Source of the DNA: JBFFSQ01 sp041572275
GTDB lineage: Bacteria > Pseudomonadota > Gammaproteobacteria > SZUA-229
Assembly: GCA_041572275.1 (NCBI GenBank)
Contig: JBFFSQ010000017.1
Coordinates: 1-26,924, forward strand
Length of the DNA: 26,924 nucleotides
Direction of reading: 5' to 3'
The notes under the pieces: model-generated
Seen by the model: only the letters and a program-made list of their open reading frames with translations
Told to the model about the DNA's origin: nothing
The model's database searches: none
In this document: in pieces, positions 1-8,181 of the stretch
Layout of the letters: every line of letters begins with the position of its first letter
Numbering within the stretch: position 1 is the first letter of the stretch
Program-made: the position numbers and the translations under genes

Positions 1-958
1 GCATGATGCCGCCACGACGCACGATCTGGCAGGGGTCATGGAATGTCAGCTTGTCCATATCCAGGCCTTCGAGTTCAATACGGCCCTGGCGGCGTAGCTG
101 ATCGATTAATTCCAGTACATGAATGACTTCGAATTTAAATGCTCGGCCAATCAGGTTAGGACCTTCCCAGCGCAGAGCGGTATAGGCATGGCCACATTCA
201 GGGCTGATGACAGCTTTAACCTGGAGTTTCTCAGCTGCTGTCACGATGCGCGCAACCAGTTCACCTGCGAGATCAGATGAACCAATCTGGAGACCACTGT
301 TGGTGGCTTCAAAGGCTTCGCTGGAAAACGTCCATGACACATTGGCCTGTTTGAAAATACGTGCCATGGCGCCAATAAATTCAGGGTATTCAATAATTTC
401 AGCAGATGACATCAGTAGCATGTAATCGGCAGATTGTTGATCGAATGGCACGCTGATTCCGGTTGCTTCTTCGGCATGTTTAACCTGTTTTTTGAGAGTG
501 TCCAGCGTGATGCCCATGGGACTGCCAATGGTCACAGCGCGGTACGTAGATAGTCTTAATCCTTCGGGTGCGTGGCCTGATGCCACCATGCCCTCGCGAG
601 CTTTTCGAATCATGTACACCAGATCATTGCCAACTGGACAAACCAGGGAGCAGCGTCCGCACATGGTGCAACTGTCATAGAGTAATTCTTGCCATTCGTC
701 GAGCTCATCATCACTGATAGGTTTAGCGATGCCAAGGGCGGCTGCAAAGCGCCCCCAGAAGGTGTATTCCTGTTTCCAGACACGACGCATAGGTTCCAGT
801 TTGTGGATAGGTGTGTATTTAGGGTCTTTGGTTGCCTGATAAAATAAACAGGCATCGGCACATAGACCACAGCGAACACAGCTATTAAAAAAGGATGCAA
901 TCGGCGCATCTATTTGTTCTTTAAAAGCGGCAATGCCTCGTTGTATTGAAGTGCTCAT
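1..958 (-). CDS. isp2: Isp2, HdrD-like Fe-S subunit of Isp-type [NiFe] hydrogenase (3' end beyond window)
   Basis: I translated the minus strand from ATG at 958 and found no stop before the left edge (319 codons). Two ferredoxin-type 4Fe-4S motifs are visible: C27-V-R-C-G-L-C-x3-C37 and C97-T-M-C-G-R-C-x3-C107-P. Further on are pieces typical of CCG domains, SPECGHAY and FHDPCQIVRRGG, as in heterodisulfide reductase HdrD and GlpC. Isp2 is a soluble protein that, with the cytochrome b Isp1, is thought to pass electrons between HynSL and the quinone pool or sulfur compounds. The start codon overlaps the isp1 stop in an ATGA quadruplet (958-955), so translation is probably coupled. In Thiocapsa the order is hynS-isp1-isp2-hynL; that suggests hynL lies just left of the window. 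Confidence 0.9.
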   Translation of the reverse strand, partial: MSTSIQRGIAAFKEQIDAPIASFFNSCVRCGLCADACLFYQATKDPKYTPIHKLEPMRRVWKQEYTFWGRFAAALGIAKPISDDELDEWQELLYDSCTMCGRCSLVCPVGNDLVYMIRKAREGMVASGHAPEGLRLSTYRAVTIGSPMGITLDTLKKQVKHAEEATGISVPFDQQSADYMLLMSSAEIIEYPEFIGAMARIFKQANVSWTFSSEAFEATNSGLQIGSSDLAGELVARIVTAAEKLQVKAVISPECGHAYTALRWEGPNLIGRAFKFEVIHVLELIDQLRRQGRIELEGLDMDKLTFHDPCQIVRRGGIM

Positions 959-1617
959 ATTTTTACTCCCCTACGACCGGCGGCAGCACCGGTATACCAG
1001 CGGGAAAATACAAAGCTGAATGCATGCATGAGTTTGGTAAAGGGCAAACTGATCAACAGGAGTTCAACAGTTATAATATGGACGATTAACATGTCGTTAT
1101 AGGGCAACAGTTGACGGTGGTATAACAGGTAGCCACTCAGTACCGGTAAAAACGTGAGTAACCATACCAGGTAGTCTGAAAACCGAGACAGATAGCGTCG
1201 AACTTTATTCCACCAGCGGTACCATAAAATAAATAACATGGCGATCATGGTGATTAGGCTAACACCATCGATGAGCCAGAATGTTAGGCCTGGCCATTGC
1301 AGACCGGTGAGATCACGGATTAACTGAATATGGGGCACAAAGAAAAATACAATCAGAAACAGGCCAATGTGAAATATATAGCCACTGATAAACACAACCA
1401 ATACAGTATGTGCACAAGCTGTGTTGGGCAGAAAACGTGTAAACACGGTGCGCCAGCCGTATTTAGCGCTGGCAGATACACGAGCTTCACTGAGATCGGT
1501 TTTTCTTCCAAGTATCAGCATTTCCAGCAAACGTACAGTCACGCCCACAAGCATGACAACGATTGCGATGGCTAATCCGGGGCCACGTACCCAGGCTAAC
1601 AATTCCATGCTTGTCAT
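955..1617 (-). CDS. isp1: Isp1, NarI/HdrE-like b-type cytochrome membrane subunit of hydrogenase
   Basis: A 220-aa integral membrane protein with about five hydrophobic helices (roughly residues 12-36, 68-95, 110-132, 145-165, 175-200). Histidines inside or at the edge of helices (ACAHTV, FHIGLF, LIVHII, KLMHAF) are candidate haem b ligands, as in NarI and HdrE. It should anchor the periplasmic hydrogenase and carry electrons across the membrane to Isp2. The start ATG at 1617 overlaps the hynS stop by four bases (ATGA). Its ribosome binding site AGGAG lies inside the end of hynS. The identity rests on membrane topology plus position between a hydrogenase small subunit and an HdrD-like gene, an arrangement specific to Isp-type hydrogenases. 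Confidence 0.88.
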   Translation of the reverse strand: MTSMELLAWVRGPGLAIAIVVMLVGVTVRLLEMLILGRKTDLSEARVSASAKYGWRTVFTRFLPNTACAHTVLVVFISGYIFHIGLFLIVFFFVPHIQLIRDLTGLQWPGLTFWLIDGVSLITMIAMLFILWYRWWNKVRRYLSRFSDYLVWLLTFLPVLSGYLLYHRQLLPYNDMLIVHIITVELLLISLPFTKLMHAFSFVFSRWYTGAAAGRRGVKI

Positions 1618-2717
1618 CTGTCGCTCCTGTTAGTCTTGAGATCGTCATTGGTGACTGTCTGATGTTGATGGATGGCGCGTGCTTTTTTCATGCGGTTAGC
1701 CAGTCCGATGGCAATGCCAGCTGCAGCTCCGGCGGCCAGTGCAGGGGCAACGACATTGGAGATGTCATTGGGCGGTGCAGTGACTGCTTTATAAAAACTA
1801 CCCGCATCCCAGAAATCAGGTTCTGAACAGCCCAGGCAGGGGTGTCCTGATTGAATCGGGAAGCTGGTGCCCTGATTCCATTTTTCTGTTGCGCAGGCAT
1901 TATGTGTTGTTGGGCCCTTGCAACCGAGTTCATATAGGCACCAGCCTTTACGTGCGCCTTCATCATCAAAACTCTTGGCAAACTTGCCCTGGTCGTAAAA
2001 TGGCCGGCGATAACAGCGATCGTGAATTGATTCGCCAAAAAACGATAAGGGTCTGCCTGAACTATCCAGTTCCGGAATACGGCCAAAGGTCAGGAAGTGA
2101 GCAAGCACGCCGGTAATCACTACAGGGATCGGGGGGCAGCCAGGCAAATTGATTATGGGTTTGTCATGAATGATGTCACTGACAGGTGCAGCACCGGTAG
2201 GGTTGGGATTAGCATAGGGCAGGCCGCCATAAGCGGCACAGCTGCCAACGGCAACAATTGCAGCGGCACCTTTCGCGGTTTCTTTCAGCATCTCCAGGTT
2301 ACTTATGCCAGCAATTGTAGAATACACGCCACCGTCTTTTGTCGGGATGGAACCATCCACAATCAGCAGGTATTCACCATGATGATCGTTCATAGCTTGT
2401 AGCCGTGCGGATTCAGCAGCATGCCCCGACGCTGCCTGCAGGGTATGATGGTAATCAAGTGAGATGACATCGAAGATCAGGCTTTCGAGTGTCGGGCTGT
2501 GTGAACGCGTGAGTGATTCGGTGCAGCCTGTGCATTCCTGAAAAGACAGCCAGATTACCGACGGTCGTTTAGCATTCTCCAGTGCCTGAGCAATCCTGGG
2601 AGCCATACTCGCCGGTAAAGCCATCATGGTGGCGAGTCCACTGCAGAACTTTAGAAAACCGCGTCGACTGACACCCTGCTGTTGCAGCAGATCGGCCAGT
2701 GTTTGTTGTGTGCTCAT
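1614..2717 (-). CDS. hynS: [NiFe] hydrogenase small subunit, Isp-type (HynS)
   Basis: A 367-aa small subunit that carries three Fe-S clusters and takes electrons from the NiFe site in the large subunit. The N terminus holds a twin-arginine signal (SRRGFLKF, residues 17-24), so the heterodimer is exported folded to the periplasm. Proximal cluster ligands are C62, C65, C160 and C194 (ECTGCTE, GSCAAYGG, LPGCPP). Distal cluster ligands are H232, C235, C260 and C266. Medial 3Fe-4S ligands are C275, C294 and C297. The proximal motif is ECTGC, not the ECTCC of O2-tolerant membrane-bound hydrogenases, so a standard oxygen-sensitive proximal cluster is expected. A small-residue hydrophobic helix near residues 322-345 can anchor the C terminus. 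RBS AGGAGAG precedes ATG 2717. Confidence 0.96.
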   Translation of the reverse strand: MSTQQTLADLLQQQGVSRRGFLKFCSGLATMMALPASMAPRIAQALENAKRPSVIWLSFQECTGCTESLTRSHSPTLESLIFDVISLDYHHTLQAASGHAAESARLQAMNDHHGEYLLIVDGSIPTKDGGVYSTIAGISNLEMLKETAKGAAAIVAVGSCAAYGGLPYANPNPTGAAPVSDIIHDKPIINLPGCPPIPVVITGVLAHFLTFGRIPELDSSGRPLSFFGESIHDRCYRRPFYDQGKFAKSFDDEGARKGWCLYELGCKGPTTHNACATEKWNQGTSFPIQSGHPCLGCSEPDFWDAGSFYKAVTAPPNDISNVVAPALAAGAAAGIAIGLANRMKKARAIHQHQTVTNDDLKTNRSDR

Positions 2718-2763
2718 ACGATCTCTCCTATAACAGAAGATATGGCAGTATTTGTGTCAACTT

Positions 2764-3195
2764 CTAGTGTTCATATGACCATTCCTGAAGCTGCTGTTGT
2801 AAGGCACTATGTGCAGCCTCAATATCCGCGTGCTGGCTTTTTAAAATGGATGGAATTCGAGTGATCTCAATAACTTCGGTCATGCGCTCTGTGTGTTCAT
2901 TGTTGTGAATAATCCACCAGACGCCAGGTAAAACAGTTTCATAAATTTGACTTGAGCCGAGAGATTCCAGTGAGGCCGTTATTTCTCCTTTACCCAGAAT
3001 CGTTTTGATTGTTTCATATTCGCCGGATAATAAAGGCAAGCTATGCAGGTCAATTGAATTAGTTTTCTTCTCACTGATCAATGTGGCTAGCATGGAGCAA
3101 ATCTCAGTTAGCAGAGCACGTACATTGGGTGTTACCGCCTGTTCCTCAGGAAGGCTATCCATGATCGCGACAGGAATATTCTGTAACTCACTCAT
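2764..3195 (-). CDS. HupH/HyaF C-terminal-domain-like hydrogenase maturation factor
   Basis: A 143-aa protein if started at ATG 3195; the frame stays open to an ATG at 3204. I prefer 3195 because a GGAGG lies ten bases upstream, and the hynD stop and this start form TAATG. The centre (LLSGEYETIKTILGKGEITAS, then a segment ending ETVLPGVWWIIHNN) matches the typical HupH C-terminal pattern of 'LGEGEV-A' followed by an acidic residue and 'pGvWrv'. HupH/HyaF proteins assist maturation of the hydrogenase small subunit or its Fe-S clusters. Full HupH is roughly twice this length, so this looks like a stand-alone C-terminal domain. Position directly before hynS supports a maturation role. The family call is by motif only. 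Confidence 0.7.
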   Translation of the reverse strand: MSELQNIPVAIMDSLPEEQAVTPNVRALLTEICSMLATLISEKKTNSIDLHSLPLLSGEYETIKTILGKGEITASLESLGSSQIYETVLPGVWWIIHNNEHTERMTEVIEITRIPSILKSQHADIEAAHSALQQQLQEWSYEH

Positions 3196-3659
3196 TAGCC
3201 CCATGCCTCCAGCAGTGCGTGTGCACGTTCACACATGAGTGGAATGGCATTTTTGACGGACTCTCCTGGTTGATCTGCCCAGTCGATGATTTCAGGTTGC
3301 ACCCCGATCAATGCGCGACGAGTGGGTAAGGTGTCAAGCAGGCGCGCCATATCCATAAGTTCAGACAGGCTGACTTCATGAACACTGCTGCAGTTACCGT
3401 TGCGTACAAATGTATCCATGGCTTCATTGGTGAATACACGGACATCACCCGGGTGTGAATTGAGCTGGGCGGCATCGATTACAATGAGATTGTCGGCATC
3501 ATATAAGGTATCGGTGAGGGTAAAACTCAGGGTGCCGCCATCTATGAATTTGATTGATTCTGAGTTTTGCCAGTTACGTTGTAATTTTTTGAGTGCATAA
3601 ATGCCCGCGCCATCGTCGCCAAGCAAAATATTACCTAATCCTAGAACAAGTGTTTTCAT
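3195..3659 (-). CDS. hynD: [NiFe] hydrogenase maturation protease (HybD/HyaD/HynD family)
   Basis: A 154-aa endopeptidase that cleaves the C-terminal extension of the hydrogenase large subunit after nickel insertion. The N-terminal signature GLGNILLGDDG (residues 7-17) is diagnostic. The three nickel-sensing ligands of the family can be placed: D16 (in GDDG), D62 (VIDAA) and H94 (SVHEVS). Length is usual for the family. It is the first gene of the minus-strand operon, and its stop TAA overlaps the following ATG in TAATG. No strong Shine-Dalgarno is seen before ATG 3659. Since it precedes hynS, the likely client is the HynL expected beyond the left edge. Confidence 0.93.
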   Translation of the reverse strand: MKTLVLGLGNILLGDDGAGIYALKKLQRNWQNSESIKFIDGGTLSFTLTDTLYDADNLIVIDAAQLNSHPGDVRVFTNEAMDTFVRNGNCSSVHEVSLSELMDMARLLDTLPTRRALIGVQPEIIDWADQPGESVKNAIPLMCERAHALLEAWG

Positions 3660-4048
3660 TAGTTTTTTGTATCACCAGTCCTTGAAGTTAATAAATGTTT
3701 TTTATCCTTTAGTGAGCTTGAAACGATGTAGATAAATTGTGGTGCCTATAGTTATTGATTATTCATAGATAATGCTTAATAACAATACATTGTCGAACTT
3801 ATCTACACATATAAATCGTATAGAAGAAGATTATGCGATTTAAAAGCCGATATTCAAATCAACATATAGAAGATAACTTTTATCATACAAAGAATTAGCT
3901 GGAATGAAATACGAATAGATCAACTTGTACAGGAATCCGGCTTGACCCTGTGGTTATTCAAGCGTTTACTCAATTAAAGTGTACGTTTAACTTACTGGAT
4001 GTGCTTGAAGGCGGTGTGATCACTGCTGATGAATGCGCATTTTAATGT
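3660..4048. other. AT-rich intergenic region upstream of the hyn operon
   Basis: This 389-base stretch separates the minus-strand hydrogenase operon from a plus-strand gene. It must hold the hyn promoter. The best thing I see for a sigma-54 site on the minus strand is GGCACC followed by TTTAT (3732-3747), which lacks the essential GC of the -12 element, so I do not call it. No strong -35/-10 pair stands out. The right part, about 3930-4044, may contain a decayed coding remnant described separately. Confidence 0.5.
3930..4044 (+). pseudogene. Possible decayed tail of an HD-GYP response regulator
   Basis: One plus-strand frame reads about 35 residues containing RLDPVVIQAFTQL and ending ...ITADECAF at a TAA (4042-4044). 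This resembles the '(F/L)DP.vv.aF' C-terminal segment that follows the HD-GYP domain in many response regulators; the intact gene at 5169 has NQFDPELIDWVI at the same point. Just upstream the fitting sequence (IRIDQLVQESG) lies in another frame, which would mean a frameshift. No start, no long frame and no RBS are present. It may simply be chance similarity. Confidence 0.25.
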
Positions 4049-4924
4049 ATGAAGCAAATGCTATATCTCCAGGTTAGTCTATTCGCTAGTTTTTGTCTGT
4101 GGTGGACAACAAGTTATGCTGCCTGTGATCTGAGATGGACGTCTTCCAGTCTTGAACTGGCCTATTCGAGCCTGGAAGCGACTGAAGTTAAAACTACAGA
4201 CCCTTATGATATCGATGGTATCGAGACTCAGCTGAAGGTCAATGGAGATCATTGGCGAGCAAGTCATGATTATCTGGCGCTGGATTTTCTGCGTGATAAT
4301 TTGACAACACCCATTACCAATGGGGATCTCCATACTTTGTTGATTGGCTATCGAGATAATGTCAGTTATCTCAATAATGGCTATCTTCATTGGGAAATCC
4401 TGCCAGCATTAGCCGTATCATCAAATCAGCTAAAGCATGCCGATAGCATTAAAGGCAGTTCATTTCGCCTGGATGGTCATCTACTCTGGCAACAAATACT
4501 ATCAAGTCATAGTGCTGTATTTGCTGGGGCATGTTTAACCGCATTGACCGGTGATCATGAGCTGGTTCCTGTGATGGGCATTGATTATGAATATTCATAC
4601 TGGAAAATATCGATAGGGTATCCGTATACAAAGTTACAGTTTCAGTTAACGGAGTCTTTATTCTTATATTCAGACATGGCATTAACCGGCAACGAATGGG
4701 AAGTGCTGAATGAAAACTTGCAACAGCGTAGTGATGTACATCTGGAAGCCAAACAGTTTCGACTAGGATTGAAATTTAATATTTCAGCTCATGGCATACT
4801 AGAAGCGTATTGGCGTCTTGCTTATGATCAAAGCATGAACTATCTTGCTCGTGACGATTCGTGGGCTTCAGTAAAGATAGGTGATAGTAATGGCTGGATG
4901 CTTCGTTATGTATATTTGCATTAG
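4049..4924 (+). CDS. Secreted, probably outer-membrane beta-barrel protein of unknown function
   Basis: A 291-aa protein with a signal peptide (MKQMLYLQVSLFASFCLWWTTSYA, positions 1-24, hydrophobic core and AxA-like site). The rest has no further hydrophobic helix. It alternates polar and aromatic residues in strand-like stretches and ends in an aromatic-rich strand (GWMLRYVYLH), as outer-membrane barrels do, although the last residue is His and not Phe or Trp. I do not recognise the family. There is no convincing Shine-Dalgarno before ATG 4049 and no operon partner. It sits divergently from the hydrogenase operon, which alone does not imply a shared role. Confidence 0.6.
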   Translation: MKQMLYLQVSLFASFCLWWTTSYAACDLRWTSSSLELAYSSLEATEVKTTDPYDIDGIETQLKVNGDHWRASHDYLALDFLRDNLTTPITNGDLHTLLIGYRDNVSYLNNGYLHWEILPALAVSSNQLKHADSIKGSSFRLDGHLLWQQILSSHSAVFAGACLTALTGDHELVPVMGIDYEYSYWKISIGYPYTKLQFQLTESLFLYSDMALTGNEWEVLNENLQQRSDVHLEAKQFRLGLKFNISAHGILEAYWRLAYDQSMNYLARDDSWASVKIGDSNGWMLRYVYLH

Positions 4925-5168
4925 CCATTATTTGTGTCTCTGGACGGATATATTTCAAGTTAGTAGTTGTTTTTAATATAAGAAAATTATAATTAACAGC
5001 TGATCAAGTTTCCGATAAAGTGTAGTTTTGTAATCGGCAGTTTTTTGTTTCTTGTCTATACTCACAATAGATTTCAAGCAATATGGCGCTCACTCTATGG
5101 CAGATAGATTGCACAATGTGCAGACGGTCCAGGCCATGGATGCCATCAAACTGTGATTGTTAGACTAA

Positions 5169-6737
5169 ATGAAACCACAGCCCCAGCATAATGATGAATC
5201 CGATCTGGTTTTTGCGCCTGAAGATGATAATGCTTCGGAACCTATAACATCAGACTCGGCCTGGAAAATACTCATTATTGATGATGAGCCAGGAATACAT
5301 GAAGTCACCCAGATGAGCTTGAAAAACTTTGAGTTTGGCGGTTGTGGCTTGACCTTCCTGAATGCTTTTTCTGGGGAACAGGCCAGGAATATTCTTCGTA
5401 AAGAAAAAGACATTGCGGTAGCACTGGTCGATGTCGTAATGGAGAGCGAACATGCCGGTTTAGAGCTGGTCCGGTATATTCGCGAAGAACTGAATAACGA
5501 GTTTATTCGACTGATATTACGAACCGGGCAGCCAGGGCAGGCACCCGAGCGCAAGGTTATTCGTGAATATGACATCAATGATTACAAGGAAAAAACCGAG
5601 CTTACGTCACAAAAGCTCTACAGTACGATTTATACCAGCCTGCATTCCTATCGTGATCTGATCGCACTGAACAATAACCGACGTGGGCTCGAGCATATTA
5701 TTCATGCCTCCGCTCACCTGTTTACCATTCCCAACCTTAATGAGTTTATTCAGGGTGTACTGGAACAACTGGTTGCCTTGCTTTATCTGGGGAACGATGC
5801 CTTTTATGTCGGCTGTGAGTGTCTTGCTTACGAACAGGACCAGGGTGATGCGACCGTTGTTGCAGCAACCGGGCGTTTTGCAGATACCGTCGGTAAGCAA
5901 CCCCTGGATATTCTTGATTCGCATGTTTACAGTCTTGTGCGAGAAGCGCATGAAAATAAACGCTCGATATTACGCGAAAAGGAGTTTGTGGGTTATTTTG
6001 AACCCCATCCTGGTCGTGAGGATGTGGTCTATGTGAATAGCCACCATCCACTCAGCCAAAATGATCTTAGTTTGATCGAATTATTCTTGCATAATGTATC
6101 GATTGCTTATGAGAATGTGATTCTGCGTAATGAGATCGAAGGCACGCAGCGTGATATGTTGTATATGCTCGGTGAGTCAATCGAGACTCGCTCCAAAGAG
6201 ACCGGTCAGCATGTTCGCCGCGTGGCAGAGTACTGTCGTCTTATCGCCTTAGGGATCGGACTCACAGAGCGTGAGGCTGAGGTTATAGAAATTGCATCGC
6301 CACTGCATGATTTTGGCAAGATTGGAATTCCCGATCGTATCTTACATAAGCCTGGAAAGCTCGATGATGATGATTGGCAGGTTATGAAAACACATGCCAG
6401 CATTGGTCATGAACTACTGAATAATTCCAATCGTGAAATTCTGAAAGCAGCAGCCGTTATTGCTGGTCAGCACCATGAGCATTGGAATGGTAATGGCTAT
6501 CCAGAAGGGCTCAAAGGTGACGAAATACATCTTTATGCACGTATAGGTGCAGTTGCTGATGTGTTTGATGCCTTGGGGAGTAGGCGTTGTTACAAGGATG
6601 CGTGGCCAATCGATCAGATTATTGCTTATATGCAAGAGCAGCGCGGTAATCAGTTTGATCCAGAATTAATTGACTGGGTAATCGATAATATTGACCTGAT
6701 GATGCAGGTTCGCGAAACCTATCCAGATGCTGAATAA
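5169..6737 (+). CDS. Response regulator REC-DUF3369-HD-GYP, putative cyclic-di-GMP phosphodiesterase
   Basis: A 522-aa three-domain regulator. The receiver domain spans about residues 32-160, with acidic pocket D38/D39, phospho-acceptor D88 (ALVDVVM) and T119. Residues ~170-325 form the middle segment expected for DUF3369, a GAF-like module usually found in this combination. The HD-GYP domain runs from about 330 to 520, with H348, catalytic H380-D381 (LHDFGKIGIP) and the HHEHWNGNGYPEGL block at 435-448. Conserved metal and GYP residues appear intact, so it should hydrolyse c-di-GMP under phosphorylation control. The histidine kinase gene follows 55 bases later and is the natural partner. The start is the first ATG after a stop; upstream SD is weak. 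Confidence 0.93.
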   Translation: MKPQPQHNDESDLVFAPEDDNASEPITSDSAWKILIIDDEPGIHEVTQMSLKNFEFGGCGLTFLNAFSGEQARNILRKEKDIAVALVDVVMESEHAGLELVRYIREELNNEFIRLILRTGQPGQAPERKVIREYDINDYKEKTELTSQKLYSTIYTSLHSYRDLIALNNNRRGLEHIIHASAHLFTIPNLNEFIQGVLEQLVALLYLGNDAFYVGCECLAYEQDQGDATVVAATGRFADTVGKQPLDILDSHVYSLVREAHENKRSILREKEFVGYFEPHPGREDVVYVNSHHPLSQNDLSLIELFLHNVSIAYENVILRNEIEGTQRDMLYMLGESIETRSKETGQHVRRVAEYCRLIALGIGLTEREAEVIEIASPLHDFGKIGIPDRILHKPGKLDDDDWQVMKTHASIGHELLNNSNREILKAAAVIAGQHHEHWNGNGYPEGLKGDEIHLYARIGAVADVFDALGSRRCYKDAWPIDQIIAYMQEQRGNQFDPELIDWVIDNIDLMMQVRETYPDAE

Positions 6738-6792
6738 CTATTCTATACATTTTTATTGCTCAATGGACATGGTGTGCACGAGAAAATAAATC

Positions 6793-8007
6793 ATGCTTGA
6801 TACTACACATTCGCAACAGACGTATTTGAAACAAATTCTTGATAATTCTCCTGATGGTATTTTTACCATTGGCACTGATCTTGAAATCCATTATGTCAAT
6901 CCTGCCTTTTGTCGAATTCTGGGGTTTGAAGCTGAGGAATTAGTCGGAACACCAATTACCGAGTATCTGGGTGATTTGAATATTCTAGATGTTTGTATGG
7001 TCGAAGTTGAAAGATGTGGTCACTGCAATGATCAGGAAACTATTTTCAAGCGCAAGGATGGTTCGGTTGTGCATATATCAAAAAATGTGCAGGCCATTTG
7101 TAATGAAGATGGTAGTTTCAAAGAAATCCTGGTTAGTATTCGAGACCTGACCGATTTGCATAAGCTTAATAAAGATCTGGCAGAATCCAAAATCCAGCTG
7201 GAAATATATAATCGCAATTTAGAAGATATGGTTGAGGATCTACGTAATACACAGAAGCAACTGATCGAGTCTGAAAAACTGGCGTCTCTGGGAGGGCTGG
7301 TAGCCGGTATTGCTCACGAAATAAATACGCCGTTAGGTATCAGTGTGACATCAGCCAGCGCTATGCATGAGGAGTTAACGACGCTTAAAAATAAATTCAA
7401 TGGTAATACCCTAAAGCGTACCGAACTGGAGTCTTTTGTTGAACATGCAAATCATGCTTGTAGGATTCTGCATACTAACTTACATCGTGCTTCAGATCTG
7501 GTTCGTAGCTTTAAACAGGTAGCTGTCGACCAGACGGTGGATGAGCTTCGGTTAATCAATTTAAAAGAATATATGGATGAAGTACTGTTAAGTATTGGAC
7601 CCAGTTTTAAGCACTCGACTATTAATGTGGTGAATGAGTGTGATCCGGCAATTGAACTGGAAACACATCCTGGTGCGATTTATCAAATCATCAGTAACTT
7701 GACACTTAATTCAATGACACATGCTTATGATGAAAACAGTCAGGGCACTATTCGTATTAAAGTGTATCAGGATAATGAAGATGTCGTGATGGAATATGCT
7801 GATGATGGTAAGGGGATTAGTCAGAAGAATATTAAAAATATTTTCACACCTTTCTTTACTACCCGTCGAGGCTCTGGCGGTAGTGGTCTTGGTTTAAGTA
7901 TTGTCTATAACCTGGTGACGGGAACACTCAAAGGTACTATTGCTGCTGAGAGCAAAGAGGGTCAGGGTGTGGTATTCAAGATTGTTTTTCCGGCTACTCA
8001 AAATTAA
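6793..8007 (+). CDS. Cytoplasmic PAS-domain sensor histidine kinase
   Basis: A 404-aa kinase. The PAS domain covers about residues 9-122 (DNSPDGIFTIGTDLEIHYVN), followed by a coiled-coil-like linker at 123-162 and the H box with phospho-acceptor H175 (GIAHEINTPLG). The ATPase shows the N box at N306 (NLTLNSMTHAY), D338 (DDGKGI), and the glycine lid GSGGSGLGLS at 360-369. There are no membrane helices, so the signal is cytoplasmic. The PAS domain contains a cysteine group, C68, C75 and C78 (the latter two as C-G-H-C), not usual for the fold. The gene is probably cotranscribed with the REC-HD-GYP regulator 55 bases upstream. ATG 6793 is chosen as it directly precedes the PAS domain. Confidence 0.93.
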   Translation: MLDTTHSQQTYLKQILDNSPDGIFTIGTDLEIHYVNPAFCRILGFEAEELVGTPITEYLGDLNILDVCMVEVERCGHCNDQETIFKRKDGSVVHISKNVQAICNEDGSFKEILVSIRDLTDLHKLNKDLAESKIQLEIYNRNLEDMVEDLRNTQKQLIESEKLASLGGLVAGIAHEINTPLGISVTSASAMHEELTTLKNKFNGNTLKRTELESFVEHANHACRILHTNLHRASDLVRSFKQVAVDQTVDELRLINLKEYMDEVLLSIGPSFKHSTINVVNECDPAIELETHPGAIYQIISNLTLNSMTHAYDENSQGTIRIKVYQDNEDVVMEYADDGKGISQKNIKNIFTPFFTTRRGSGGSGLGLSIVYNLVTGTLKGTIAAESKEGQGVVFKIVFPATQN

Positions 8008-8105
8008 TCTCTTCTGAGTATTTTTCGTCCAGTGCAGAATTGATCGCCGTAGGACTCTGTAGACGTCAGGCCAAGTAGATATGAGAATGTCGTATGATCA
8101 GAATG

Positions 8106-8125
8106 AGCCTGCTTTTCGGCAGGCT
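8106..8125. terminator. Hairpin between convergent genes, possible weak terminator
   Basis: AGCCTGC and GCAGGCT form a seven-base perfect stem around a six-base loop. It lies between a plus-strand operon ending at 8007 and a minus-strand gene ending at 8182. Neither side carries a clear T tract, so intrinsic termination is uncertain. Confidence 0.4.
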
Positions 8126-8181
8126 ATCCTGAAAATATTACATTGAATCAACGCGTTATAGAAAACGGACTCGGCGGTCGT

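Noticed and set aside
610..909. 99-aa minus-strand frame inside isp2
   Set aside because: It overlaps, in another frame, the isp2 gene, which has clear Fe-S motifs.
1688..2086. 132-aa minus-strand frame inside hynS
   Set aside because: It is a shadow of hynS, whose cluster ligands are all in the other frame.
3732..3747. Sigma-54-like promoter on the minus strand before the hyn operon
   Set aside because: The -24 GG is present, but the -12 part reads TTTAT and lacks the required GC.
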